Shown here one piece after another: positions 43,340 through 55,770 of a DNA stretch of 64,000 nucleotides. The stretch is from Artemisia argyi. Taxonomy: Eukaryota > Streptophyta > Magnoliopsida > Asterales > Asteraceae. The stretch spans positions 105,089,272-105,153,271 of the forward strand of contig CM060697.1 of NCBI GenBank assembly GCA_030686995.1. The letters are read 5' to 3'. The notes below the pieces were generated by a model. That model had not been told where the DNA came from. It ran no database searches and saw only the letters and a program-made list of their open reading frames with translations. Made by a program: the position numbers and the translations under genes. Positions within the stretch are counted from its first letter, which is position 1; each line of letters begins with the position of its first letter.

Positions 43340-45769
43340 ATTGTAACACCCCAATCCGAAAAGGGCTAAAGTGTAACATTATGGAGTCAAATCAAAACAC
43401 AAGTGAAACGGAGATACATTTCTAATACAAAGTTTACAAAGGGTTAAAAGGGAAAAACTAAACAAAGTACAAGATACAAAGGGGCAACAATAATATACTA
43501 AGCCCAAACGTAAATGCTCCTAGTCATCTCTAACTCCAACAAGTAGCTAAGAGGGTGAAGTCTTCTAAGCCCAAAAGTAAAATCTTCTTCCATAACCCAG
43601 CCTCCTACTAAACCTGCCGCATGAAAAGAAATGCGGCTGAGCTTACAAAGCTCAGTGAAAAGATTTAACAGATAACAAAGCAGAAAAATAAGGAAACGAT
43701 ACGAAAGAGATACAATAAATAGAGTTGAGAGAATCATAAGAATTACAAGATAAGGGAGTAGGATAAAAGGTTAAGGTATAAGGTGAGTGTATGCATCAGT
43801 ATATTTACCCCATGCCAAACAAATATCTAAACCATATCATATCTTCATAACCAATGTATTCAGAGGGGAGTCCTCGAAATACCAAATATAGTAGGAGGGG
43901 AGTCCTCAAGTAATCAATGGAGTAGCTAGCTCCCAAAATGTGAAGGGACTGTATGCACGCATGCCAATCACCAAATCAAATATAACGTATATCCAAACCA
44001 GATATCCAAACAAATATCAAACAGATCTAGGATGCATCTATACGCCCCTGCAAATCAAATCATAGTGTCCAAACATAAATATTCTTGAGCTCATATTCAT
44101 ATAACAAAAAGGGACGGTGTGGCACATCTCTCCAACCACACTAGAGTCATAACATTGGTGCATCAATGCTACGGTCATGGACCCCCCCCCCCCTAATTGG
44201 GAACAGATTATAATGTCTGGGTAAATACGGAAGGGTCAAAAGTAACCAGAGTTAAAATCAAATGTCAATATCAATATCATGGTCAAATGATCAAGGTTCA
44301 AGACCAAGTTTCAATATCAAAGGTTCCTGTAATATAAGTGCCAATGTCAAGAGTTCCATATCCCAAAGTTTCCAAAAGTACCCAAAGATCCAAATATACC
44401 AAAGGTCCACATAGGTGAGAATCAAGTCAAAGGTGCAACATTAGAGGTACAAATTATGAGACCGAAATATATCATGAGTCCAAATAAGATAGAAGTTCAA
44501 AAAGAGAAGGGTAGAGATATAAGTCACGAGAGAGACAAAATGGAACACCATTGTTGAAAGAGTATTAAACTAAGGGGTCAACAAACAAGGTCAAAGTTTG
44601 GTAAGCCTTTAAGTCTTCAAAACATCCCAAAGTTCAAAATCCCAGGGTTCATAATAAAAGGGTCATAGTGGAAGTTTAAAACAAAGGTTCAATTTAGCAG
44701 GTTCATATCAATTATTTTAAAGATTCGAAGTAAAAATAAAATTAAAGGTCATTATCAAAGGTTCATTTAAAAGGAATCTTCTAAAAGATAGCATTTATAA
44801 AAGTGATCTTTAATGAAGGTTTTCATAAAATATTATTTAAAAGTGGTCTTTATGAATTTTTAAAATCCCATATAAAAGTGATCTTAAATCATGCTAGAAG
44901 TGTCGTTTTAAAATGGTTTCTCTTTACAGCGTTTCCATATCATAGTTAAGAAAAAGGTTTTCACATCCTGTTAAAATATCCCAAAAGAACTTTCAAGGTT
45001 TCAAAGGGCCCAAATGCTGAGGTCACAAAGGTTAACGAATGGGTTATGTCAATCTCATACCATAAGAGTTCAAACGAATATCAATATGATCACAAAAACC
45101 AACGAGACACATCAACCCCAGAGCCAAAGTTCAAAGGATTCATAACAATGGCCAAACGGAATCATACACGATAACAAATTAAAGACAAAGTCAAGAGAGA
45201 GAAAGGGTGCATTCTTGCTGAAAGAATGCGGAATATCTGTACCTTCGCCGAACCAAATAAAACCAAGATCAAAACAAAGGAGAAAGACCACTCCCGCTTC
45301 ACCGGACCTAGAAGAAAGTAGATAACGAATTATGAAGAGTTCAAATTACATAAGTTACCTCTTTTAGTTATCTTTCCATTTTTAGGAACTCTCCATATTT
45401 AGCAGCTTTCTATTTTAGGTAACTTTCCATATTTAGGGTTCATAAAGTAAAATGCCAAATTTTAGGGTTTAAAACGTAATTATCACAATTTACACAAATA
45501 ATCCTTCAAGTTAAACATGTTATCAATACAATCCTCTCATATTTACAATACAAGTCCTTTAATTATATACATTTTCATTTTAATCCTTTTAGTAATTAAA
45601 TTAACAATTAAACCTTTAATAATTCAATATTAACACATTAAACCTTTAATTATTCAAATTAACAAATTTAGTCCCTCAAATAATTATATAAGAATAAAAA
45701 CCTCAATCTTTTCAATAATTACAAATTTAACACCTTAATTTATATAATTGATAAATCGGTTTTAATAAT

Positions 45770-47478
45770 TGATGAGGCGAAAAGTGTACCGCTTTTAAGG
45801 GGTCATTTAAGCCCGAATTCGTAATTATTTGATCAAATATTGCCCTAAATCTTTCCTTTTGTCATTTTAGGTACTTTTAGAGAGAAATCTGGAAAAGGAA
45901 GCATTTTGGACGTTTTTGGAGCAAAAAAGTGAAGAAAACGACAAAGTCTCAAATTCTTGTTGGAAACAGTACCTGACGGCGTCAAGGGTTTAGTAGTGAC
46001 GACGTCAAGCCTGGCGAAAGCGGTGGATATGAAAAATACACATGATGGCCCAGAACATTTTCTTTGTAATTGACCTGACGGCGTCACCAAGGCCGTCAGG
46101 GTCAGATTACACTTGACGGCCCAGAGTAAGTTTACACATGACGGCGTCAAGATTCAACCTGACGATGTCAGATGTTATAGAGTGACGACGTCAGGAAGAA
46201 GGCTTACACAAGAAGAAAACTTAATGAAACCGTCACAAGATGTTCGAGACAATCACAACTTGCGCACGGAGTAGCTGACACTGTTTTGGCCATAACTTTT
46301 GCATACGAACTCGGATTTTGAGCGATTCAAAAAAGGAAACGACCGGGACTAAAAAATCTTCGATTTGGTAAAAAATGGTCGTGACGCCATCACTCCTTAC
46401 GGGCTGACGCCGTGAAGATGGGCCGGGCAGAAAAGAGCCTATAAATATAACATCATAACTTCACTTTTTGTAAGCCCTAAACCCTAAGGTTGATTCCTGG
46501 GTTTAGGTAGGTGTTTTTCCAGCAACTTAGAGGGTTTCAATCACTCCATAAACATCTTGTAATGGTTTGATGATTCTATCTTAATTCATGTCTTCAATTA
46601 TCATTATTGTTGCTTGTTCTTCATTAATTATGCTTGGTTAATTCATCTTGTGTCTACTTATGATTGTGTGAAACTTGTATATAATCGATTAGATCTTATT
46701 GATGTCTTTGTTGATGTTTGTGTCTATCTTCATCAATTAAGGTGTGACAACTTCAATAGGTCTAGTTGATTTAGCTTATAATTCTTGATTCCTATTGTCT
46801 CTTGTTTGGTTGATTGAATTCGATGTTAGGCTTAAGAAAACTGACAAACTTCCATTGGTAACTTGCTTGAACGTCTTAAGAAACATGATCGGAGGTGTAC
46901 TACGATTGTTGGTTGTATTTAATGCATAAGAGAATTCTAATGATCCAATGTTAGGAGCTTTTAACGGCTCAACATAGGAGTGAAGTAGGATCTTATAGAG
47001 TTAAGGAATATTGTACACGGCCCTACGAATGGTATTAAGGAATACAACCCGTCAATTAAAATAAGGATGTGACAATTCAATAGGAAGAATTAGATAGCTA
47101 GCAAGGAGTAACATATCATAGGTAGACATGCTTCACTTCCCTTGTAGAACCCTAGTTTATTTTCCTACACATTAGTTTAAGTAGTAGCTTTTGGGTTAGT
47201 TGATTAGCAACTAATTCCGCCCCTTCTTCCAAAACCCGAGATCTTTACTTGTTTTAAAAAAAATATAAAAATACAAAAAGAATCATCCTTCACCTTTAGA
47301 CCTAGTTAGATTAATTTTAATCCTAACGACACTATTCCTGAGTTGAACGATCAATCTCCCGGTACTTGTCACTATACTATACTACAACAATCAGGTACAC
47401 TGCCTGGTGGGGGTTGTAAGCTTCTCGAGATCCCTTGAGAGGTAAAACCTGTTGCGAGGGTGTAATTCTCGCGTATCA
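45770..47478 (+). repeat. 5' LTR of element C
   Basis: 1709 bp. U3 carries perfect TGACG-N-CGTCA at 45974, 45997, 46076, 46139 and 46183 plus variants to 46415, then TATAAATA at 46440. Confidence 0.92.
45974..46447 (+). promoter_or_regulatory. LTR promoter: palindrome cluster plus TATA box (element C)
   Basis: Five perfect and at least three imperfect TGACG-N-CGTCA sites (for example TGACGATGTCA at 46160, TGACGCCATCA near 46382) end about 30 bp before CCTATAAATATAAC. Confidence 0.6.
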
Positions 47479-47484
47479 AGTTTT

Positions 47485-47503
47485 TGGCGCCGTAGCCTGA
47501 GGA
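47485..47503 (+). other. Primer-binding site (element C)
   Basis: TGGCGCCGTAGCCTGAGGA, six bases after the LTR. It resembles the tRNA-Asp primer site with three or four changes. Confidence 0.65.
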
Positions 47504-47646
47504 ATAGTTATTGCTTAGGTTGAAATTTATTTTGATTAGATCTATTTATTAGATTCCTTTTTAGTGAGTTTTTTTTTTTCTTTTTATTTTCGTAGCTTTC
47601 TCGTAGTCTATCTTTTCTTTGTTATTTTGTTTGTAATTTGCTTCAA

Positions 47647-48621
47647 ATGGACTTTACACTTAGACTTCTAAGATTGCAAGATAAGGTTGAGCGGCTAGAA
47701 CACCAAAGAGTTCAAAATACCTCATTTAGAGACACCTATGAATCATATGAGCCTTCATCTAGGATAGATTCTTATGAACAACCTCCATGTTTAGGATCTC
47801 GTTTTAGTAAGGCCAATAGGAAAAGCGACCTAGTTTGCCAAGGAATTGTGGATAGAGCTATATCAATAAACCATAAGTTGGATGAAGCACTAGGTTTGCT
47901 TTTATCACTACCTAAGAAAACAATTGAGGAGGATTTAGCCGAGCACGATCACATTGATAAAAAAGACCTAGGTTTTATGATCGATAACTTTGAATCTCAA
48001 GGAACACATGATGAATCCTTTAGGCAAAGTGAACATAAGATTATTGAGGAAGATCCTTATGATTCAGACATAGAAGTTGAGATGCCTAAAGAAGCACATG
48101 AGATACTTAGGAGAATGCTTAGGATAGATTCTACGAAAACACATGATGAGGATATAGGTGATCATGACACATGGAATGATGAGGTCAATAACATAAGCCC
48201 ACAAAATACTCAACCATCATTTGAGGCACACACACCGCCCGTGACTTACCCGGAAGAAGTAGAAGAAACTTTAGGAATTCCGATGGAGGTAGAACCCTTG
48301 GACCAAGCACCACTTGAGGATATAGGTTTGAATACTTGTAGTGATAACCTTACTCCCAGTTCTAGGGAATTTCCTAGTGTTGATGAACTGGAACCTCAAT
48401 CTTTACACACCTTTCCATCCTTAGATATATTTCTAGGAGACAAAAGAGGAACCGACCCACCCATCAACCAATATTATCCGGGTAGTTTTAGGATGAAGGA
48501 AGTCATTCACTCACCCCCTTCACCTCACGTGACATATTTCCACCCTAAGGGTGTATATCGCTACTTCCACCCACACTTAACTCAAAGTGTAGGGAAAACC
48601 TCCCCTATTTCCGTTAAATAA
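47647..48621 (+). CDS. Uncharacterised retroelement protein of element C
   Basis: A 324-residue acidic ORF starting MDFTLRLLRLQDKVERLEHQ at the first ATG after the primer site, where gag normally begins. It has no gag capsid block, zinc knuckle, protease or polymerase motif. Visible features: a short coiled-coil-like N-terminus (residues 1-20), D/E-rich stretches, proline-rich segments and a more conserved-looking C-terminus (FPSLDIFLGDKRGTDPP, VTYFHPKGVYRYFHPHL). It is followed by GGGAGGCAACCCAAGCTTTATTT at 48667, the same mark that follows the ORF of element B. The frame is intact over 975 bp, so it may have been under selection until recently. The function is unknown; it could be a relic of gag's C-terminal region. 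Confidence 0.6.
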   Translation: MDFTLRLLRLQDKVERLEHQRVQNTSFRDTYESYEPSSRIDSYEQPPCLGSRFSKANRKSDLVCQGIVDRAISINHKLDEALGLLLSLPKKTIEEDLAEHDHIDKKDLGFMIDNFESQGTHDESFRQSEHKIIEEDPYDSDIEVEMPKEAHEILRRMLRIDSTKTHDEDIGDHDTWNDEVNNISPQNTQPSFEAHTPPVTYPEEVEETLGIPMEVEPLDQAPLEDIGLNTCSDNLTPSSREFPSVDELEPQSLHTFPSLDIFLGDKRGTDPPINQYYPGSFRMKEVIHSPPSPHVTYFHPKGVYRYFHPHLTQSVGKTSPISVK

Positions 48622-50483
48622 GGGTAGAGTCAGGCGCGTGACTCGAACAAAAACAAGCGCTTATTGGGAGGCAACCCAAGCTTTATTTATTTATTTGTTT
48701 GTTTGTTTGTTTATTTGATTTTATTTGTTTCGGTATGCATGTTTTGTTTTTGTTGTTTGTGGCTCATGTTTCAAAGAAAATTGTGAAAATGCTTTATTTT
48801 GTTTTTAACTTCGTCTTAATTGCATATAAATGTATTTTGCAAAAGATAAGTGTAAGGGAGATCCAAATTTGTTTATAAGAACGAAATTGAGAATAAACCA
48901 CAACAATATTAAATGAACATGTGTATTAGTAATTGTTTGAGTTAAATGCTTGTATCGAGTCATGATTATGTTTTGCAGGATTTTCCAGGAAGTAAGGCAT
49001 AAGTTTTTCCAGAAATTTTCTGGAAACTTAACATGAGATTTTTGCAGGAACATTCTGACGGCGTCAGGAGTTATAACCTGACGGCGTCAGGTACAAAGAT
49101 TCTGAAAAATTTAAAGGATGTTTTGCAGGTCTTAAAGTTTTTGTTGATTCTTTAGTTTTATAAACTCCAGGAAATCTGCAAACATTCATTCCACAAGCAT
49201 TATATCTTTAATTGTTTTGTTTTCATTCCTAAGTCTGGAATTACATCTAGTTGTGAGTTTTCTTTGTTCGGATTGATGCTTTGGGTTTTTGTGATTGTTT
49301 TCTCAGGTTTAATAGATTATATATGACAAGAAGATGATTTATATTTCTAGAAGGGAAGATTTGAATGTTCATTTTCTTGGAGGAAGATCTAATCTTGTTA
49401 ATATACTATCCACATCGAACGAATCAGGGGATTATTTGTTTTCATTCTTTTACCTATTTTACTTTTACATCCTTTAATTGAACATTGGGGACAATGTTCA
49501 TCCTAAGTGTAAGGGGAGGGTAAATGATGATACCTTATAGGATACAATTGCACTTGAGTTTGTTTGTTCGATGGTAGGTGTGTAATAAAACTAAGAGAAA
49601 TACTTGTTAGTGTAATTTTAGCGCCAAATTTAATTTTTTTTACAACATTTAGGAGTGAAACTTTAGCCTTAACAAGCGTCTCATGGATAGGAGTTGTATG
49701 ACTAGCACAAAAACGTACCATTCAGAAAAACTTTCCACCCAAATATGTGAGGTTCGCCTTTAGATTTGATAGGAAAAGCATTTATTATTAGTGCTTATGA
49801 GTGTACCGGTAGCATTTAGATTCTAGAACTTGCGTTAGTGATGCATCCCGAGACCGTTAGTGAGACTACATTCGTGTAGTAGGATTTACTACATGATAAG
49901 AGGCATTAGGATCACCCTTGTGTTTAAACCCGTATCATAATTACTTGACCATTTAAGTCATATCACTTGACTAGTAAATTCAATTAATTTTTCCCACACC
50001 TTAGCGTTGTACTCATTTTTAGTACACGATACCCCTAGTACACCCCTCCGAGCCTATCTTTTCATTTCTAACTTTAAGCATTTTACTTAAAGGAAGAATT
50101 TGTTACAACCCACCCAAATGTGCAACCAAATCGCCTTAGCCTTCCTTGTACGCACTCATCTTTAGTGCATTATTGTTATTTGTTTAAACCCTTAGTTAAT
50201 TATCTAATTGATTACATGGTTGCTAAGTCGAGTCATATCTTGTACATATTGTTTTGGGACGATTGAGACTCATGGGTAAAGTACTTGTGTTATGGAGTAA
50301 TGGGGAAGAACATCAAATTATTACCCCCATATGTGCATTAATCTTAAAAAGCACTCCAAGTGTTTTGATTATCTTGATTTGAGTCATTAGAGTAGTTTAT
50401 TGTAAATTATGTAAAAATTCAAGTGTAAGGGGAATGTACATTCCCTATGATGTATTATTTTGGATGGTAGGGTAAGAGTGTAT

Positions 50484-50517
<34 letters not shown>

Positions 50518-51114
50518 AAAAAAAGAAATTGAAAAAAATAGAAAAAGAAAAGAAAGAAAAAACATACGGACTACCATCCCGTTTAATTCTATGTTTGTTT
50601 TATGTTTTAGTTATTTTATATTCATTAGCTTAAGTTGAGTCTAGTCTTGGCTTAGCAACGCCATATTGTACATGTAATTAACCAAGATGATTAACTCGCC
50701 ACCAGTAAATATTGTCTTTATCCAACAAAATCGTGTTTTCCATATCCCTACACCTAACGTTGTAACCCTTTAAAAGACCTCTTTGATAATTTAACCTAGG
50801 TGCTTATGCCAAGTGGTGGAGGTTTGATCCTTTCCCAAGCTTATGGTAATCTATTTGTTATGACAGGTAGTGAGAGATGTTTTTCATTTCCATATTGTGA
50901 TATATATACTTTATTACACCCGAGAGATGTGAGTATCTAAACACTATTTGTGAGGTGCTAGTGTATAACCTCCGTGTTTGTTTTTGGTTTTTAGTGGAAC
51001 GATTATTTGTTGTAATTACTTTTATATTAGTGTTAAATGACCCCTAACTTGTATTTTGATTAGAATAAAAGCGCATTTGCTTGAGAACAAGCAAATCTCA
51101 AGTGTAAGGGTATT
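48622..51114 (+). other. 3' internal non-coding region of element C
   Basis: No protein. Contains TGACGGCGTCA at 49055 and 49079, the text GGGGACAATGTTCATCCTAAGTGTAAGGGGAGGG at 49487-49519, an A run at 50488-50513 and the polypurine tract before 51115. The first 450 bp match elements A and B. Confidence 0.65.
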
Positions 51115-52677
51115 TGATGAGGCGAAAAGTGTACCGCTTTTAAGGGGTCATTTAAACCCGAATTCGTAATTATTTGATCAAATATTGCCCTAAATCGTTC
51201 CTTTTGTCATTTTAGGTACTTTTGGAGAGAAATCTGGAAAAGGAAGCATTTTGGACGTTTTTGGAGCTAAAAAGTGAAGAAAACAACAAAGTCTCAAATT
51301 CTTGCTGGAAACATTTAGTAGTGACGGCGTTAAGCCTGGTAAAAGAGGTGGATATGGAAAATATACATGACGCACCAGAACATTTTCTTTGTAATTGACC
51401 TGACGGCGTCACCAAGGCCGTCAGGGTCAGATTACACGTGACGTCCCAGAGTAAGTTTACACATGACGGCGTCATGATTCAACCTGACGACGTCAGATGT
51501 TATACAGTGAAGACGTCAGGAAGAAGGCTTACACAAGAAGAAAACTTAATGAAACCGTCACAAGATGATCGAGACAATCACAACTTGCGCACGGAGTAGC
51601 TGACACTGTTTTGGCCATAACCTTTGCATACGAACTCGGATTTGAGCGATTCAAAAAAGGAAATGATCGGGACGAAAAAATCTTCGATTTGATGACAAAA
51701 TGGTCATGAAACCGTCACTCCTTACGGGCTGACGCCGTGAAGATGGGCCGGGCAGAAAAGAGCCTATAAATATAACATCATAACTTCACTTTTTGTAAGC
51801 CCTAAACCCTAAGGTCGATTCCTGGGTTTAGGTAGGTGTTTTTCTAGCAACTTAGAGGGTTTCAATCACTCCATAAACATCTTGTAATGGTTTGATGATT
51901 CTATCTTAATTCATGTCTTCAATTATCATTATTGTTGCTTGTTCTTCATTAATTATGCTTGGTTAATTCATCTTGTGTCTACTTATGATTGTGTGAAACT
52001 TGTAGATAATCGATTAGATCTAATTGATGTCTTTGTTGATGTTTGTGTCTATCTTCATCAATTAAGGTGTGACAACTTCAATAGGTCTAGTTGATTTAGC
52101 TTATAATTCTTGATTCTTATTGTCTCTTGTTTGGTTGATTGAATTCGATGTTAGGCTTAAGAAAACTGGCAGACTTCCATTGGTAACTTGCTTGAACGTC
52201 TAAAGAAACATGATCGGAGGTGTACTACGATTGTTGGTTATATTTAATGCAAAAGAGAATTCTAATGATCCTATGTTAGGAGCTTTTAACGGCTCGACAT
52301 AGGAGTGAAGTAGGATCTTATAGAGTTACGGAATATTGTACACGGCCTTACGAATGGTATTCAGGAATACAACCCGTCAATTAAAACAAGGATGTGACAG
52401 TTCAATAGGAAGAATTGGATAGCTAGCAAGGAGTAACATATCATAGGTAGATATGCTTCCCTTGTACAACCCGTCAATTAAAGCAAGGATGTGACAGTTC
52501 AATAGGAAGAATTGGATAGCTAGCAAGGAGTAACATATAATAGGTAGACATGCTTCACTTCCCTTGTAGAACCCTAGTTTATTTTCCTACACATTAGTTT
52601 AAATAGTAGCTTTTGGGTTAGTTGATTAGCAACTAATTTCACCCCTTCTTCCAAAACCCGAGATCTTTACTTGTTTT

Positions 52678-52720
<43 letters not shown>

Positions 52721-52921
52721 AAGAATCATCCTTCACCTTTAGACTTGGTTAGATTAATTTTAATCCTAACGACACTATTTCTGAGTTGAACGATCAATCC
52801 CTCGGTACTTGTCACTATACTATACTACAACGATCAGGTACACTGCCTGGTGGGGGTTGTAAGGTTCTCGAGATCCCTTGAGAGGTAAAATCTGTTGCGA
52901 GGGCGCAATTCCCACGTATCA
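51115..52921 (+). repeat. 3' LTR of element C
   Basis: 1807 bp. It differs from the 5' LTR by about a 22-bp loss near 51310, a tandem duplication of 97 bp (52369-52465 repeated at 52466) and an A run of about 34 (52679-52713). TATA at 51765. Confidence 0.92.
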
Positions 52922-53870
52922 ATAATTATTAACAATACATTTTAATCATTCAATTTATAAAATACGCACTTCTGGTCCTTGGACATATTTTATTCAAATA
53001 GATACTAGTCTTATGAGATTTACAAAAATATCCCATGAGTTTTAAAAATTTCGAAACAACCCCTCTTTGTCTTACAAACTAATCGGCTAAACAATAAAAT
53101 ACGCAAATCAAACCCTAGCTCCACCAATCCTTAACCACTCATTTTATAATAATTAAACTCATTTAATAATCAAGTCAAAACCAGAAAACCGTAACCCTAG
53201 TGCTCGCTCACTATTTTCTTTCTCTTTTATAATCGGTAAACAATTAAAATCCACAAACAATTATTTAGGCCTCAAATAAATTATGTAACATTTTATTTAG
53301 GTTATACTAACATGATATAAGTCCAGAAAAAAATCAGATTAAGAATTCTAAAATTTTATCTTGGCCGATTGGGAATTTTATTCAAAATAGCACGTTTTAT
53401 CTTATAAAAATTCATATGACCAGAATATAATGCATGATTTGATTTGGTTAATTTTTACATGTTATATATGATATTATAGATGATACAAAATTACCAGCAA
53501 GATTAAAAAATGAGCGGAATGAGCAGAAACAATTTACACCACTCGGCTAGACAAAACCGAACAAATAAAATCCCAGTGATCGAACCAGAGAACCACAAGC
53601 TTATCCAGTATTTTTACCACGTTCACAAGCATATAAGACGTCGCAAAAAAATGGTGATGAGCTCCATAAAAATTGTTGGCCGCCTCTTGTGATTTTAGAG
53701 AGTAATTAGGGTTTTTTTAGAGTTTATAAAAATAAAAGGGAGTAAATGGCGACATATATGGAGAATTCCATCACTAATTTCGGCCATGAAGGATGATTGG
53801 GAGTTAATTTGCTGTTTTGAATCATTTCCCAAATTATCTTGATCATATCTTTATTTTTAAATGATTTAAA

Positions 53871-53904
53871 TACAATATATGTATACATGTATATGTATAC
53901 ATGT

Positions 53905-53986
<82 letters not shown>

Positions 53987-54146
53987 AAAAGGTATAATTA
54001 GTTAAATAAAAATTTTTGTAAGTTTTTATACTTTCACATGGTACTTTAAGCTATAAAACAAGTTCATGAAAATTGTCATACTTCATATATTGCAAATCGT
54101 AATTATTTGGAATTTAATTGTAATTGTTTAAGTTTTTAAATCAAAT
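53871..54146. repeat. (AT)n microsatellite and AT-rich flank
   Basis: ATGTATACATGTAT repeats pass into an AT run to 53978; no gene. Confidence 0.8.
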
Positions 54147-54392
54147 TTAAAGAAATAGGGGCAGTTTGGTAATTTTGCAATGTTTGAGATTTAGGGTTTT
54201 ACACAAATACTCTCTACAGTATGACTTTTTCCTTAACCATACCAGAATCCGGTCTCTTTGCCACGTTGCACAGTTCGCATAAGAACCACATTCATCAAAA
54301 ATTTCATAGCCCCAATGATTTATAATTTCATTATACAGGAGCTCGTGTGATAAAGCCTTTGACCACTCCTGTTCCGGCGTTAAACCGTCCAT
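54147..54392 (-). CDS. Unrecognised small ORF inside the CACTA end
   Basis: 81 codons, starting MDGLTPEQEWSKALSHELL and continuing NEIINHWGYEIFDECGS, with a reasonable amino-acid composition and a Met about 530 bp inside the terminus, where a CACTA gene could start. Residues 1-55 look coding; the last 20 are doubtful and a GGTATGG donor lies near 54242. It may be the first exon of a transposase or of a captured gene. Not identified. Confidence 0.35.
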   Translation of the reverse strand: MDGLTPEQEWSKALSHELLYNEIINHWGYEIFDECGSYANCATWQRDRILVWLRKKSYCREYLCKTLNLKHCKITKLPLFL

Positions 54393-54923
54393 TGTTGTTT
54401 GTGATTTGTGAAAATTGACAATCTGGTTTTGTGAGAATCAAGAATATATGTGCAAAATGAGACGGGAATGATTTTGTGAAAATATTTATAAGAAAAAAAT
54501 ATGGGACATAATCCCGTCAACATGTCGACGGGAACAAACAGGCGGGAAAAATTCCGCCATATTATTGGCTAGTATTTTTTTTTAATTACTTAAATAAAAT
54601 TCTCCCGTCTACATGTCGACGGGATCGTTAAACCAAAAACAATAATTAACGTTAATCACACGTTAATTACACTTTGCTTCGTTGTTAATATGTTCCCGTC
54701 GACATGTCGACGGTAACATATTGGTGGGATAATTTCGCGCCCAACTTTTGGCAATAATAGAGGTGTGAAGGTTTGACCAATATGTCAACGTGAGCGTATT
54801 AATCCGAAAAATTCAACGCAGCTAGGCTCGGTCAAGCTTGTTTTTTGTCATTTTGTGCATATTGCCGTCGACAATGTGTCGACGGGAATATTCTCGTCGC
54901 CTGTTCTCCTAATTCTTGTAGTG
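54147..54923 (-). mobile_element. One end of a CACTA (En/Spm) transposon
   Basis: Minus strand: the terminal repeat CACTACAAGAATTAGGAGAA starts at 54923. Within 420 bp lie four palindromic subterminal repeats: 54886-54864, 54714-54695, 54623-54604 and 54532-54513, consensus CCCGTCGACATGTCGACGGG. CACTA transposases bind such subterminal repeats. The other terminal repeat was not found, so the element is truncated or broken. Confidence 0.7.
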
Positions 54924-55460
54924 CTTATGGGTCTATACATTTTTTTTAGATCTATACATTTTTTCATTTTTGTTTCTCGATTGGATTGTGTTCATTTTTA
55001 TTAGACATAATATACCAATTGTGGTAGTTGTATATACATTTTGGAATACGTAGTAATTTTTTAATTCTTATTTTTTTTATTTATTATTTTTTTTGAAAAA
55101 ATGTTTTGAGTATTTTAAGGTAGTCGAGAGGTTGAGCAGTGGTGGTTGAGCAGTGGTAGTTGAGTGGTTGAGCAGTGGTGGTCGAGCGGTTGAGCAAGGT
55201 GATCAAGCGGTTGAGCAGTTGATTAGTGGTGGTCGAACAATGGTGGTGGTGGTGATGGATTGGTGAAGTGGTTAGGTGGGGTAGGTGGGGCTAGCTGAGG
55301 TGAGTGAGGTTAGGCAGAGTAATTAATAAAAAATAATAATATAATATAGAAAGGTGTATTTGTAATTTCATAATTAAAGAATAAAATATCTCACCTACCC
55401 CTGTACTTGCAAATGACACGTGTTAAAAAATTGGTGGAGTTGATCAGTTGAACAGTCGAG
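54924..55460. other. Spacer with a GTTGAGCAGTGGTG minisatellite
   Basis: AT-rich DNA; 55125-55260 carries about ten irregular copies of GGTTGAGCAGTGGT / GGTCGAGCGGTTGAGC. No gene. Confidence 0.6.
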
Positions 55461-55770
55461 CATGCCAAATAAGTGTGAGCATTCCGACCGTTTGGACCGG
55501 ACCGACCGACCGGACCGACCAGAGAACCAACGGTCCGGTCTCGGTCTTGGATTTTTCATTAATTCGGTTATCGGTCCGGTGACGAAAAAACCGAAAAAAC
55601 ATGCCAAAATCTTGCCTAATTGGACCGGACCGACCAAAGACCGACCGGACCGAGACCGGACCGACCACATTCGGTCCGGTCTCGGTCTATGGTTTTTCCC
55701 AAAGTCGGTCTTCGGTCCAGTTCGGTGTTGGCCAGTCCGGTCCGGTTTTTAGACCGTAATCACCCCTAAT
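55461..55770. repeat. GGTCCGGT/ACCGGACC-rich block, probable hAT-type transposon part
   Basis: Many copies of GACCGGACCGACC on the left and GGTCCGGTCTCGGTC on the right, so the halves pair, and an edge reading (minus) TTAGGGGTGATTACGGTC at 55769. ORFs here (R/D/P/G repeats) are products of the repeat. The second terminus was not found. Confidence 0.45.

Larger units (their letters stand above)
45770..52921 (+). mobile_element. Complete non-autonomous Tat-like LTR retrotransposon, element C
   Basis: 7152 bp bounded by LTRs 45770-47478 and 51115-52921 (ends TGATGAGGCG...CGTATCA) and by the 5-bp target duplication ATAAT (45765-45769 and 52922-52926). Primer site at 47485. The 3.6-kb interior encodes only a 324-residue protein with no capsid, protease, polymerase or integrase motif. 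Purine tracts AAGTGTAAGGGG recur at about 49504, 50422 and 51099; the last precedes the 3' LTR. Confidence 0.95.
43340..53870 (-). repeat. LTR-like block, minus orientation, split by element C
   Basis: Begins TGTAACACCCCAATCCG at about 43340 (on the minus strand this is the LTR end, GGGGTGTTACA), runs to 45769 and continues after element C from 52927 to about 53870, where a minus-strand TTTATTTTTATAAAC box (about 53735-53720) could be its promoter. The upstream limit is not exact. No ORF supports a protein. Confidence 0.4.

Noticed and set aside
55395..55752. R/D/P/G-rich ORFs on both strands
   Set aside because: Products of the GGTCCGGT repeat block.
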